Below are positions 1-8,560 of a DNA stretch of 64,000 bases, piece after piece. How positions within the stretch are numbered: position 1 is the stretch's first letter; each line of letters opens with the position of its first letter. This DNA comes from Vibrio sinus (lineage in GTDB: Bacteria; Pseudomonadota; Gammaproteobacteria; Enterobacterales; Vibrionaceae). The DNA lies in NCBI RefSeq assembly GCF_023634645.1, contig NZ_JAMKMR010000001.1, positions 1-64,000 of the forward strand, given 5' to 3'. Under the pieces are notes generated by a model. It had not been told where the DNA came from. It saw only the letters and a list, made by a program, of their open reading frames with translations, and made no database searches. The position numbers were made by a program, and so were the translations under genes.

Positions 1-59
1 CTAACAGGGCACCTGTATAAAACTGGTAACTGTTAGATCAAGTCTGAACTTCTACATCT

Positions 60-95
60 AATAAAAAATGAGCAGCCTATGATTGACTGCTCATT
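60..95 (-). terminator. Rho-independent terminator of lepB
   Basis: A 9-bp perfect stem (67-75 with 87-95, loop of 11) is followed, read on the minus strand, by a run of six T. It lies about 30 bases past the lepB stop codon and fits a factor-independent terminator for that gene. Confidence 0.75.
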
Positions 96-127
96 CTATC
101 CCTTTACTAAGGCACTAAAAGTTTTAC

Positions 128-1048
128 TTAAATCTCACCAAGGCGATTAAACCTGATACCTGTTGGTATCCAATGCGGTAGCCAAGAATCAGCCTTGTGT
201 TTAAATGTGAAACTCATCCAAATAAATGTGGCCTTACCAACTAAGTTTCTTTCCGGTACAAACCCCCAATAACGACTGTCATCACTATTGTCCCTGTTGT
301 CTCCCATCGCAAAGTAATCACCTTTTGGCACAACCCATTCACCAATCTGAGCACCATCTTGCTGGAAATAGCTGAGGTATTGCTCTGGAATTAGCGGGTC
401 TCTTAAGATCATATGATTCACTTTTCCTAGGTGCTCTTTGTACTCATATAAAGGCGTATTCAGCTCGGTAAACTTCGTTGGTCCGACATACTGCTTAGGC
501 ACTTGATAGGCTTTCGGGCAAACGTCTTTACCGTGGCAAGCGGGTTTTATGTATAAGGTTTTATTTCGATAAATAATCGTATCGCCAGGCAGGCCGACTA
601 TCCTCTTAATTAGGTCAATCTTAGGATTTTGTGGGTCTACGAAAACCGCGATGTCACCACGTTTAGGCTCTCCAGTATGAACCAAAGTTTCATGGAAAAT
701 TGGGTCTCGTAATCCATAGGCATACTTTTCTACAATAATAAAGTCCCCGGGAAGAAGTGTTGGCTCCATCGAGCCACTAGGTATCTGAAAAGGTTCAATA
801 ATAAATGAGCGTAGTATGAAAACCACGAGTAAAACTGGAAATAGAGACCGTGATTGTGTTATCCATCCAGATGGTTCTTTTTCTGTTCTAACAGCTTCCG
901 TATCCGTCTCCAAAGCCTCCCCTTGCGCTATGTTTTTGCGCTTACGCTCCCATACAAATTTATCTAAGCAAAAAATTATACCTGTAAACGCTGTTGCGAT
1001 AGTTAGTATAAGTGAGAACAAATCAGCCATATTGGCAAATGAAAACAT
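128..1048 (-). CDS. lepB: Signal peptidase I
   Basis: This inner-membrane serine protease removes signal peptides from exported preproteins. The 306-residue product has two N-terminal membrane segments (about 8-28 and 69-84) with a charged cytoplasmic linker between them, then the catalytic domain. The catalytic Ser is about residue 93 in PSGSMEPTLLPGDF, and the general-base Lys is about 148 in IKRIVGLPGD. The conserved box GDNRDNSDDSR is also present. The ATG at 1048 has an AGG about 8 bases upstream. The gene stands alone, without lepA or rnc, which are the usual neighbours of the main lepB in gammaproteobacteria. It may therefore be a second copy, but the rest of the genome is not visible. 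No fault is seen in the active site. Confidence 0.93.
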   Translation of the reverse strand: MFSFANMADLFSLILTIATAFTGIIFCLDKFVWERKRKNIAQGEALETDTEAVRTEKEPSGWITQSRSLFPVLLVVFILRSFIIEPFQIPSGSMEPTLLPGDFIIVEKYAYGLRDPIFHETLVHTGEPKRGDIAVFVDPQNPKIDLIKRIVGLPGDTIIYRNKTLYIKPACHGKDVCPKAYQVPKQYVGPTKFTELNTPLYEYKEHLGKVNHMILRDPLIPEQYLSYFQQDGAQIGEWVVPKGDYFAMGDNRDNSDDSRYWGFVPERNLVGKATFIWMSFTFKHKADSWLPHWIPTGIRFNRLGEI

Positions 1049-1274
1049 AGTGGCTACCTAACTAATTGTGTGTTGTATAAGGGTTTAAATAGAGTACACC
1101 GAAGAGTTTTGACAGTGTGACCTTGATCAAGTTCAGTATTATTTCTATATTTTTTTAATCTCCAGCAATCAAACACTTCATCGATTATCTGGAATTAAAT
1201 CACATATTTTATGAGAAAATGCAAATTTATTACTATCCTTACATTAATAACGTCAATAAAAGAAGGCTAGTATA

Positions 1275-1481
1275 ATGAAGACAAATCTAAATGAAGCACG
1301 CCTGCATACCTATGAAGCCATGAAGAACATCTTGGAAGACATTGACCTCCTTTCATCCGAATACCAACATGCGCTTGGAGATGACTCAGAAATGTCTTGT
1401 GAAGCGACAAGACTACTTAGAGATAGACTTAGAGCGCTTGCATCTAAAGCGCATGAATACTCAAGTAGTCGTCTAAGATAG
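1275..1481 (+). CDS. Small hypothetical protein, 68 aa
   Basis: I do not recognise this protein. It is 68 residues, hydrophilic and predicted mostly helical, rich in Leu, Glu, Ser and Arg, with no membrane segment or signal peptide. A GAAGG element stands about 9 bases before the ATG. Its last 9 bases overlap the 3' end of the convergent recombinase gene. It could be a small cytosolic or DNA-associated protein, but nothing in the sequence fixes a role. Confidence 0.5.
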   Translation: MKTNLNEARLHTYEAMKNILEDIDLLSSEYQHALGDDSEMSCEATRLLRDRLRALASKAHEYSSSRLR

Positions 1482-2591
1482 CTGTAAAGACACCGTTGCA
1501 AGATCTTCAGTATCGATATTTCTAAGATACCTCATTGGCATTTGCACTGATGTCCAATCCCCTGATTGCATTAGTTGAGTGATGGAAAGGTTCTTGATCA
1601 AATAGCCATCTTGAACACCCCCTACCCGTCCAGAGTGCCCAGACCAAGGACGTTCACATAATGACGCAAATTTGTGACCATCTTGTAAAAGCAAGTTATA
1701 TAACCTTTGAAAAGCTGAATCGACAGCCCTACCACTACAAGGAACCGTAGGGTTTAACGCTTTGCCCGATCTAGACATATGAGAAAATATGAAGTCATCT
1801 TCTGATAATTGTTGCGAAAATGGCTGATAAAATAGAAGAAATACTTCTGCAAATTGTTCTTGAATTAGCTTAGGCTTTACGGTTGATGAGGTTTTTGAAC
1901 GAACTCGAGAAATGGTAACCTTACGATCTGAATGAACAGTAATATGCTTTTTTCTAATTCTCCCTAACTCACCTTCTCGTAACATTGTCGCATAAGCCAC
2001 TGATACAAGCGCTAAATCACGACGCTGGCGAAGATTTGTTTTGTCTACAATGCCAACCAACCTGTCAAAGTCGTGTTTTCTAAATGCTGACGCCTGTTTA
2101 GGTTGAACCATATAGCCAGAAATATCCGCCTCATCATTGATCAATGATTTCAAAAAACCCCTAACTTCACGGCCATGGAGAGGAGTTGTGTCTTCAAATA
2201 AACCAAAGAAATAGCTAAGCTGCGCATAATATTGTTTAATTGTATTGACTGATTTTCCCTCCGACACTTTTTGCATTAAAAACGACATAAAAAACTCGGT
2301 GTTTACGGGTATAGAATAGACCCCATTTTCCGCACAGTAAGAATCCCAAGTACGTATACATGTCGCAAGCATCTTGAGTGAATTTGCAGAGATACCATTT
2401 CTTTCGCGATCAAACCTCTTCCACTTGTTAATTACTACGTGATACTCATGAAGTGAAGGGTCAATACTTTCTGTTATATCGGGCAACTTCACTTTGAATC
2501 GTTCTAGTGTTGCCTTTCGTCCTTTCCAATGCTCATCAAGTTTCCCAGATACAGAATCCTTCATATCAAACTGAGAACGTCTACTAGCCAT
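1473..2591 (-). CDS. Tyrosine recombinase (phage-integrase family)
   Basis: This is a site-specific recombinase of the lambda-integrase fold, about 372 residues. A SAM-like core-binding domain lies at about residues 70-165, and the catalytic domain follows. Candidate catalytic residues are the Arg in MLREGELGRI, the Lys in RVRSKTSST, the HxxR box in WSGHSGRVGG, the Trp in SGDWTS and the nucleophilic Tyr in MRYLRN close to the C-terminus. The set looks intact. A longer frame begins at a TTG at 2615, but the ATG at 2591 has AAGAG about 8 bases upstream and is preferred. There are no excisionase, phage or conjugation genes nearby, so it stands alone next to a long A+T-rich gap. It may be a remnant of an integrated element or a resident recombinase; the substrate is unknown. 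Confidence 0.85.
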   Translation of the reverse strand: MASRRSQFDMKDSVSGKLDEHWKGRKATLERFKVKLPDITESIDPSLHEYHVVINKWKRFDRERNGISANSLKMLATCIRTWDSYCAENGVYSIPVNTEFFMSFLMQKVSEGKSVNTIKQYYAQLSYFFGLFEDTTPLHGREVRGFLKSLINDEADISGYMVQPKQASAFRKHDFDRLVGIVDKTNLRQRRDLALVSVAYATMLREGELGRIRKKHITVHSDRKVTISRVRSKTSSTVKPKLIQEQFAEVFLLFYQPFSQQLSEDDFIFSHMSRSGKALNPTVPCSGRAVDSAFQRLYNLLLQDGHKFASLCERPWSGHSGRVGGVQDGYLIKNLSITQLMQSGDWTSVQMPMRYLRNIDTEDLATVSLQLS

Positions 2592-2830
2592 AGTATTTCT
2601 CTTAATTATCATCAAATTATTGTTGTGTTACGGCGTCACACATAGCGCATTATTTGCTTAGATATTTACCGTAATATAATGATAATTATATTACGTCAGT
2701 GAGTTAAAGTTAACTATCTTTTTGATATATAAGAAGTAATTTCAAACTTAGAATATCATCATCTCCCGTAAGTCCTGCGCTACTAATCGTTGACTTACAT
2801 ACAACCAAAGCTAAGTTCTGGTTGCGCTAT

Positions 2831-2885
2831 ATCCGAGTACCTTCAAGATACAGAATTCAGGGCAAGTAGATCAGGTACTGCCTCA
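2831..2885. repeat. Vibrio-type dispersed palindromic repeat (degenerate copy)
   Basis: The segment ATCCGAGTACCTTCAAGATA followed by a GAATTC core resembles the repeats at 21026-21077, 51960-51995 and 62783-62828, which share a CCAA-n-AACCT-AAGAT-like consensus. GAGTACC at its left end has a partial complement, GGTACT, about 30 bases to the right. The match is by eye and imperfect. Confidence 0.4.
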
Positions 2886-2960
2886 CTTGGTATGTTTAAC
2901 GTCGAATAAAATTCCGCTCATCCCTAACTTGCGTTGACGTCTTATCCATCTAGCAGTCTC

Positions 2961-2986
2961 AAAAAAGCTCACAACTAGGTGTGAGC
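2961..2986 (-). terminator. Minus-strand Rho-independent terminator in the intergenic region
   Basis: A 7-bp stem (2967-2973 with 2980-2986, loop of 6) is followed on the minus strand by six T residues. No annotated gene lies upstream on that strand. It follows a 12-codon frame with a strong ribosome-binding site, which suggests a short transcript or leader. Confidence 0.6.
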
Positions 2987-2994
2987 GCGACCTT

Positions 2995-3033
2995 TTAACT
3001 GGGAAGACTTCTTTGGGAGTAGGTTTGATTCAT
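2995..3033 (-). CDS. Possible 12-residue peptide frame before a terminator
   Basis: The frame encodes MNQTYSQRSLPS. Its ATG at 3033 is preceded by TAGGAGATAACT, a strong Shine-Dalgarno at good spacing, and the stop is about 10 bases before the hairpin terminator. It could be a leader peptide, the start of a decayed gene, or chance. There is no regulated gene downstream on this strand before the recombinase. Confidence 0.25.
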   Translation of the reverse strand: MNQTYSQRSLPS

Positions 3034-3443
3034 AGTTATCTCCTACTCGTTATTTAAGTTTTGTTTATCTAATATTTAGTTATAGTGCGTTAAGTTGATT
3101 TTTTAATCTTCTCTACTTGAGTTGATAGAGTAACTTTATTATCAAGCTGAATCCCTGTCGGACAAGACAATATTTTTATCGCTTTAGGTACTGGATGAGT
3201 TGGCATCAAATCTAGATTGGAAATGTAGCATACAATAATTTTATAAAATCGCGTCATTGTGCTTATTTATACCTCGCTTTACTCTGCTAACTTTTGTAAA
3301 ACGTCAAATAATTTGCCTCCCTTACTCAGGACGTAAATAGTTTATTTCAAAATCAATATATTATTTTTCACTTCATGCTATATGAATACAATTATTGTGA
3401 ATGCTATTTTATAGTTCCTCTTTCCAACTCCTTAATAAATAAA

Positions 3444-4244
3444 ATGAAAAAAACACTTACTGCACTTGCTTTAACAGCTGCTTTCGCAAGCCCTTTAACC
3501 TTTGCCCAAGGAACCGAGTATCAATATGGCACTGCCTCAGCGTTAGTTGATGGTCAAATGGGGGCTGTCACGACCGTAAAACAGGTTCAAGAAAACAACA
3601 ACTTTGGCATTGGCGCTGGTGTTGGCTTAGGGGAAGTCATCATGGTGAATGGCCACGCCTACATCGCAGGACCAAAAGGAAAAGGCCGGGAGATGAGGTC
3701 AACAGATGGGCTATCCTATATGACTGCTACGAAATTTAAAAATAGTCAGACCTTTATTGTAAAGAATATTCCTAATATTTCGACTTTGGAAAGAGCAATC
3801 ACCACGCTAGAAAAGAATACTCACCTTATGTATGCCATTAAAGTAACAGGTAATTTCAATAATGTCGAAGCCCGAAGTGAAAACTATCAAACACCTCCAT
3901 ATACACCAATCGTCACTTGGATGAAGAACAACCAAAACGTTTTCAATTTTAAGAATACACAAGGTACCCTGGTCATGTTCCAGTCACCTGAGTTTTTGAA
4001 TGGTGTTGGTGTGCCTGGATTTCATACTCACTTCATTAGCAAAAACCACCAACAAGTTGGTCATGTTTTTGATGTGTACATCAAAAATGCAACCGTACAG
4101 CTTGAACCACTAAATAACCTGAAACTAAGCTTAAGGACTAAACTTGAGCCAGTGGCCACTACCACTAAGCATGAAAAAGAGAAGAAGTCGTTGGATACGC
4201 AATACATGTCTGGCTTTAAAGCGTTAGAGACGCACAACTCTTAA
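3444..4244 (+). CDS. Acetolactate decarboxylase family protein with signal peptide
   Basis: The family converts 2-acetolactate to acetoin and CO2, the second step of the butanediol pathway. The protein is 266 residues from the ATG at 3444. It begins with a classical signal peptide (MKKTLTALALTAAFASPLTFAQ), so export to the periplasm or outside is predicted. The mature part carries the family's metal-binding signature, GFHTHFISKNHQQVGHVFDV, with the two His of HTH and a third His downstream, and a conserved Glu region before it. A hydrophilic tail of about 35 residues follows the fold. No acetolactate synthase or butanediol dehydrogenase gene is nearby, unlike the usual bud/als operons. A longer reading frame from 3375 would place non-signal sequence in front and lacks a good ribosome-binding site. 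Family assignment is firm; substrate in vivo is inferred. Confidence 0.85.
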   Translation: MKKTLTALALTAAFASPLTFAQGTEYQYGTASALVDGQMGAVTTVKQVQENNNFGIGAGVGLGEVIMVNGHAYIAGPKGKGREMRSTDGLSYMTATKFKNSQTFIVKNIPNISTLERAITTLEKNTHLMYAIKVTGNFNNVEARSENYQTPPYTPIVTWMKNNQNVFNFKNTQGTLVMFQSPEFLNGVGVPGFHTHFISKNHQQVGHVFDVYIKNATVQLEPLNNLKLSLRTKLEPVATTTKHEKEKKSLDTQYMSGFKALETHNS

Positions 4245-4256
4245 TATAAACCTACG

Positions 4257-4287
4257 CATTCAAGCCAGTCAGGTACTGGCTTGAATG
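4257..4287. terminator. Hairpin between convergent genes
   Basis: A perfect 13-bp stem (4257-4269 with 4275-4287) with a 5-base loop lies between two convergent genes. There is no long T run on either side. It probably ends transcription or protects 3' ends in both directions. Confidence 0.6.
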
Positions 4288-4302
4288 ATTTACTACTTAT
4301 AC

Positions 4303-5580
4303 TTAAGCTCGCTCTGAGTTAAGCTCAACTTTTGTTCCCCTTAACAACATTAATCCTACAATTCCTAACACTGACGCGATGACTTGGTAATACGCCGGTC
4401 CCATCAGTGAGTGGCTCATACTAATCAAGCTGAAAGAGATAACTGGCGCAAGCCCGCCAATGGTAGCAAAAGCAATATTGTAAACTAACCCAATGCCCGA
4501 ATACCTGACTTCTGTCGGGAATAGCACTGATAAAATGGAGGGTATAGACGACCAAACAAGTCCAATCATCACGGCGCTGATCGCCATCGGCACAAATAAA
4601 TCCGGAGATTTGATTGAGTATAAATGATAAATATATATTGGGCTAATGATAGTCAGAACACAGGCAACGCCAAACCAGACTTTTAGTTTCTCTTGGTATT
4701 TATCGATCATATATCCTGATATTAGGATTAGAACACAGCCAGAAAACAATCCGATGGTTGTATTGTCTAAAACCTCACCTATTGGATAGTGCTGTAACTT
4801 GCCTAAAAATGTTGGCAACAGTAGGAAGAAGATCATAATAGCGCTCGCGCCTGTGCCAGTAATAAAAAAGCCCGCAATAACCTGTTTTGGATATTTAGCC
4901 AACAACGGTTTTAGCGGAATTTTTTTCTCAACTTGCCTCTTTTCGTAAAGCATTAGTTCAAATTGAGGTGACTCAACCAATTGTCTGCGAACCATAAAGC
5001 TAACCAGCCCGAAAACACCACCAATTATGAACGGAAACCTCCAAGCAAAATCGGTTATCTGCTGTGAGCTATAATAATGATGTAGCAATAAGCTCGAGCA
5101 TAGCCCAAGTACAATTCCTCCTATTAAACAAAAAAACAGGAGTGAAGATACCATCCCTTTACTTTTTGGAGCAATTTCAGACAAATAAGTGATACCGCCA
5201 GGGATCTCTCCACCAACAGAGAAACCTTGCAATATACGTAGAACAATAAGTAGCAAAGGAGCCCAAATGCCTATCTGATCGTAGGTGGGCAGAAACCCGA
5301 TAAGCAGAGTCGATAGAGCCATCATCATAACAGTCAGTGTGAAAGGTTTTTTTCTCCCCTTTTTGTCACCCTGGTGCCCAAAAAAGATACCGCCTAATGG
5401 ACGCACAATATAGCCAATAGCAAACGTTGCCAAGGTTAATATCAATGAAAGCCTGGAATCATGCGATGGGAAAAAATTATGACTAAGATAATGGGCAAGA
5501 AGAGCGTATATAATAAAGTCATAAAACTCTAATACCCCACCCAAACTCGAAAAGAAAATAACTTTGTTTATTTTTTTCAT
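4303..5580 (-). CDS. MFS transporter, metabolite:H+ symporter (MHS) family
   Basis: A 425-residue, 12-helix inner-membrane proton symporter of the ProP/KgtP/ShiA type. The N-terminal helix carries the family's GGVLEFYDF signature. The loop between helices 2 and 3 has RPLGGIFFGHQGDKKGRK, the MFS signature form typical of MHS proteins, and RILQGFSVGGE marks helix 4. Members carry small carboxylates, betaines or shikimate; the substrate here cannot be read from sequence. It lies 156 bases downstream of a GntR/UTRA regulator gene on the same strand, with a palindromic candidate operator between them, so regulation by that protein is likely. Confidence 0.85.
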   Translation of the reverse strand: MKKINKVIFFSSLGGVLEFYDFIIYALLAHYLSHNFFPSHDSRLSLILTLATFAIGYIVRPLGGIFFGHQGDKKGRKKPFTLTVMMMALSTLLIGFLPTYDQIGIWAPLLLIVLRILQGFSVGGEIPGGITYLSEIAPKSKGMVSSLLFFCLIGGIVLGLCSSLLLHHYYSSQQITDFAWRFPFIIGGVFGLVSFMVRRQLVESPQFELMLYEKRQVEKKIPLKPLLAKYPKQVIAGFFITGTGASAIMIFFLLLPTFLGKLQHYPIGEVLDNTTIGLFSGCVLILISGYMIDKYQEKLKVWFGVACVLTIISPIYIYHLYSIKSPDLFVPMAISAVMIGLVWSSIPSILSVLFPTEVRYSGIGLVYNIAFATIGGLAPVISFSLISMSHSLMGPAYYQVIASVLGIVGLMLLRGTKVELNSERA

Positions 5581-5632
5581 TTTTATTCCTACTTAATAGC
5601 TAACTAATCATGAATCGCACGTAAGATTAACC

Positions 5633-5687
5633 TTCTAGATATCTAGAACCGGAAATAATCTTATAGAGAGGAGGAAAAATGTCTAGA
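5633..5687. promoter_or_regulatory. Candidate GntR operator cluster upstream of the MHS transporter
   Basis: A perfect 16-bp palindrome, TTCTAGATATCTAGAA, lies at 5633-5648, and a third TCTAGA occurs at 5682-5687. HutC-type GntR proteins usually bind GT-n-TA-n-AC-like palindromes, to which GTCTAGAAA at 5681 is similar. The cluster lies between the GntR gene and the transporter gene. Assignment is inferred. Confidence 0.45.
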
Positions 5688-5736
5688 AATTAGCGAGCAA
5701 TTAAATGTAGAAGTTAGTTTTCTATTAATAAGGCAT

Positions 5737-6438
5737 TTAGATTATATATGATTCGATTCTGATCGCATCATGCCGCCAATAGTCTATACTAAATTCAAAT
5801 GCACAATTACCTTCCGAAAAGTTAGTTTTTTCAATGACAAGAGCTTGAGTTCCTTGCTTAGTGTGTAAAGGGTTAGCCATATCATGATCGATATTGCTCG
5901 CATAAATACTGTAATTTTGAGTTACGCCTTCTATATTATATTGCTCTTTATAAAGATCTATGAGTGAATGAGATAAATCACGCTTTAATAACCCAGGAAA
6001 TAACTCTGAAGTAATATAATTAATGGCGTAAACAACAGGCCTGTTATCTATAGTGTGAACACGATGAATTGCTATTACTTTAGTAAATGCTTTTAAGCCT
6101 AGGGCACGACATGCTTTCGTGTTTGCTAACTCCAACTTTGCTTTTATCAGTAAAGTGGATAATGATCTATTTTGACTCTCAATTACTTTTTCATACCCAA
6201 GTCGACTATTTGGGTCGTATACCACAGGCAATGGAGAGATAAACCAACCTCTACGAACCTCTCTATACAAGCGGCCTTCAGCTTCTAAAGATGAGAGCGC
6301 TTCTCGTAATGTAACCCTAGTTGTTCCAAACGATTCGGCTAAAAGTCTCTCCGATGGGAGTCTTTGATGAGCTGAAAATTGTCCTTGATCAACTTGCTCT
6401 ATGATCAACTCTTTAATTTCTTGATATTTCGCAGTCAT
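5737..6438 (-). CDS. GntR-family transcriptional regulator with UTRA domain (HutC/PhnF type)
   Basis: A 233-residue DNA-binding regulator. Residues 1-70 form the winged helix-turn-helix, with LPSERLLAESFGTTRVTLREALSSLEAEG matching the GntR consensus in segments. Residues 90-230 form the UTRA ligand-binding domain. Regulators of this type usually repress a neighbouring transport or catabolic gene until an effector binds. It precedes the MHS transporter gene on the same strand and may control it and itself. The effector is unknown; the fold resembles phosphonate and histidine-utilisation regulators, but no such catabolic genes are present here. Confidence 0.85.
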   Translation of the reverse strand: MTAKYQEIKELIIEQVDQGQFSAHQRLPSERLLAESFGTTRVTLREALSSLEAEGRLYREVRRGWFISPLPVVYDPNSRLGYEKVIESQNRSLSTLLIKAKLELANTKACRALGLKAFTKVIAIHRVHTIDNRPVVYAINYITSELFPGLLKRDLSHSLIDLYKEQYNIEGVTQNYSIYASNIDHDMANPLHTKQGTQALVIEKTNFSEGNCAFEFSIDYWRHDAIRIESYII

Positions 6439-6664
6439 CCGCTATCCCTAAAACATGCCTACTTTTCTAACAATCTGTTTAATATTAACACTATAACTCA
6501 AGATAAAGTTAGGGGTATATCTACCTAATGCCCGATTGAAACATAAAAAGTTTGTATAATTTCAATTCTTTTTTGATATGCATGGTATTTATATGAAACT
6601 TGTCTATATTGATAATATACAATTAATATCACCTATAGAGTGATGACGTCAGGAGGCGAAACTT

Positions 6665-6877
6665 ATGGATGCTAACCAAACAAAATATGTAGCACTTAAG
6701 AAAAAACTAGAGACCCTGGTATCAGAGTTTGATCAGTTTCAGGACTGTAGCCAGTGTACAGAAGAAATGTTAGACGAATTTAGGCTTGATATTTATAAAG
6801 TTGAGCATGATATCACCAGCTACTTCTTAACTGAGCAACGCCACCTTCGTGTTTTAGAAGCGGGAACACAGCGCTAA
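6665..6877 (+). CDS. Small hypothetical protein, 70 aa
   Basis: I do not recognise this protein. It is acidic and helical, with a heptad-like N-terminal half and two Cys in QDCSQCTEE. No signal peptide or membrane segment is seen. AGGAGGCGAAACTT stands directly before the ATG, a very strong ribosome-binding site, which supports real translation. A stable hairpin follows the stop codon. It is a stand-alone gene. Confidence 0.6.
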   Translation: MDANQTKYVALKKKLETLVSEFDQFQDCSQCTEEMLDEFRLDIYKVEHDITSYFLTEQRHLRVLEAGTQR

Positions 6878-6902
6878 ACCTAACTCCACTTTGTCGATCT
6901 TT

Positions 6903-6936
6903 GCCAATATGCCATTTATATAAATAGCATATTGGC
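6903..6936. terminator. Long hairpin after the 70-aa gene
   Basis: Perfect 10-bp arms, GCCAATATGC (6903-6912) and GCATATTGGC (6927-6936), enclose a loop that can itself pair. It sits between convergent genes and lacks a T run. It is likely a bidirectional 3'-end structure. Confidence 0.55.
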
Positions 6937-6990
6937 GTCATTAGACCATCAATTTGACAGGCATCGACATGCCTCTACCTGAAAAACAAA

Positions 6991-8229
6991 TTACATATTC
7001 ATTAATACATAATCTGCCAGCTTTTGATTGACGCTAGACACATAGTGCGCGTTGTTCCAACTATAGTAACTACTTGTATGATGTTTTCCGTAGTAACAAT
7101 TACTATTCTGCGATGCAGCGCTTTCGTACACCCCCGATGATGAATTGATGCAAGTACTTCCTGATAGAACCGACTTAGCGTAGGTTTTTTGCCGGGCTAA
7201 GCTATTCAAATAAGCACCACTGTCAATCACTTTAACATTGGTTAAACCAGATAATTTCTGTTTTAGGTTGTCGTTAAACTGGCTAATGGTATAGGCTAGC
7301 ACATCTGAAACTTTACCACCAATTATAGGTATTGATTGGTAGCTGTGTCCTGCATGCAAATAAGTAAAATTAGGTAATGTTAGAACATAGATATGGGCAG
7401 TAGGGTCTTGTACACGTATTCTAGCGACAGTTCTAAGTATATTGTCTGCGAGTAGAACCATTTCTCGATCGATCAGTTTATTAAACACTCCCCTAGGCTC
7501 TAATACTAAGCGAATTAGTTTTGACCTTAATAGATTACTTATATCATTGCCACCAATATAAATAAATATATTTGCGTCTCTTCTCTGACTTTGGTTAGTG
7601 TCTTCAAAATATAAGTCGACTTGCTTTGCTAAGTTAGGTATCTGTAGATCTGAGTATTTAAATCCGTTTTGTTTATCGTAATTGGAATTACTCTCAGTAT
7701 TTTGAATATATTTTACACGATTGTCCAATATCGTAGACTCATTGCAATCTCCCGAAAAGATATCACCGTTATCGTGATAACACCCTGACTTTCCAGAAGC
7801 AATTGCACTTGCCCATGCGTAGTTGAGGCTTACCTTTCTTTTGCCCCCATTGGTAATGTAGTTGAACCAAGTCACTATACTTGGCTGCCCTTTATCCGAT
7901 GCTAGATACATGGGCCAATTAATACTATATAGAGGCTTAGGCTCTCCATTTATTAATCCTTGGTGAGGTATTGATTTCTTTAAAAAATCTACACTAGGGT
8001 AGCCTGCCGTGCCATAAAGTTTTTCTGGTACCGGGTTAGTGACTGGCACATAGAGATTAAAGTTCTTGAGCTGGGGTAAAGTGACATTTTCAGGTTCTGG
8101 ATAATTTCCAGTATCTGACAAACTGTCTCCAAAAAAAACCAATGTATTTGAGTAAGACATACTACTAAACAACGATGTGACCAAAGCGACAATAGTGCTA
8201 CCTTGCTTTATTAATTGCTTTAAATTCAT
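6991..8229 (-). CDS. Secreted SGNH/GDSL-family lipase or lysophospholipase
   Basis: An exported hydrolase of about 412 residues. A hydrophobic N-terminal signal precedes block I, FFGDSLSDTGNYPE, which carries the nucleophilic Ser. Block III is IGGNDISN with the oxyanion Asn. The His of the catalytic pair is probably in WNNAHYVSS near the C-terminus. This arrangement resembles the Legionella PlaA-type and Vibrio thermolabile-hemolysin GDSL enzymes, which act on phospholipids and lysophospholipids. Several Cys in the mature protein could form disulfides. A longer frame begins at a TTG at 8244, but the ATG at 8229 has GGA upstream and starts the signal peptide cleanly. The substrate is inferred. 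Confidence 0.82.
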   Translation of the reverse strand: MNLKQLIKQGSTIVALVTSLFSSMSYSNTLVFFGDSLSDTGNYPEPENVTLPQLKNFNLYVPVTNPVPEKLYGTAGYPSVDFLKKSIPHQGLINGEPKPLYSINWPMYLASDKGQPSIVTWFNYITNGGKRKVSLNYAWASAIASGKSGCYHDNGDIFSGDCNESTILDNRVKYIQNTESNSNYDKQNGFKYSDLQIPNLAKQVDLYFEDTNQSQRRDANIFIYIGGNDISNLLRSKLIRLVLEPRGVFNKLIDREMVLLADNILRTVARIRVQDPTAHIYVLTLPNFTYLHAGHSYQSIPIIGGKVSDVLAYTISQFNDNLKQKLSGLTNVKVIDSGAYLNSLARQKTYAKSVLSGSTCINSSSGVYESAASQNSNCYYGKHHTSSYYSWNNAHYVSSVNQKLADYVLMNM

Positions 8230-8560
8230 ACCTAGCCATTCCAACAGATTAAATTATTATATGTAGAGTAAAACGGTAGTTACAATACCTGAAAACTTTC
8301 CTATCGACTACGATCAACAGTTATAAAAACGCTTCTCGATATACTAACCGTTCTATTTTTTATAAGTTATTGCTCAAATACACATCCATTCACTAAGTTA
8401 ATATTATTAAATTAAATACATCACGTATAAATTAATAACCTTTTAAAATCCAACTTTCAAATATCCACTATAGCTACCATTTATTTACGTTAACTTTTTA
8501 TTCATTCTAACAGAAAAGAAAATGACTCGTTTATAATGGGAGTTTAATTAGGAGTACAAC
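8230..8560. other. Divergent A+T-rich intergenic region
   Basis: About 330 bases between the divergent GDSL lipase and SMP-30 genes, with long A/T stretches. A TATAAT hexamer at 8532-8537 could be the -10 of the SMP-30 gene, although no good -35 accompanies it. No RNA gene or clear operator is seen. Confidence 0.4.

Larger units (their letters stand above)
2592..3443. other. Long A+T-rich intergenic region with hairpins
   Basis: About 850 bases without a recognisable protein gene. It contains short hairpins at 2768-2798 and 2802-2824, a repeat-like segment at 2831-2885, a minus-strand terminator at 2961-2986 preceded by a 12-codon frame, and then very A+T-rich DNA leading to the acetolactate decarboxylase gene. 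Because it flanks a solitary recombinase, it could hold that enzyme's attachment site, but I see no duplicated core sequence. Confidence 0.5.

Noticed and set aside
816-1061. 81-residue frame on the plus strand inside lepB
   Set aside because: It lies opposite the intact signal peptidase gene, with no ribosome-binding site or family match.
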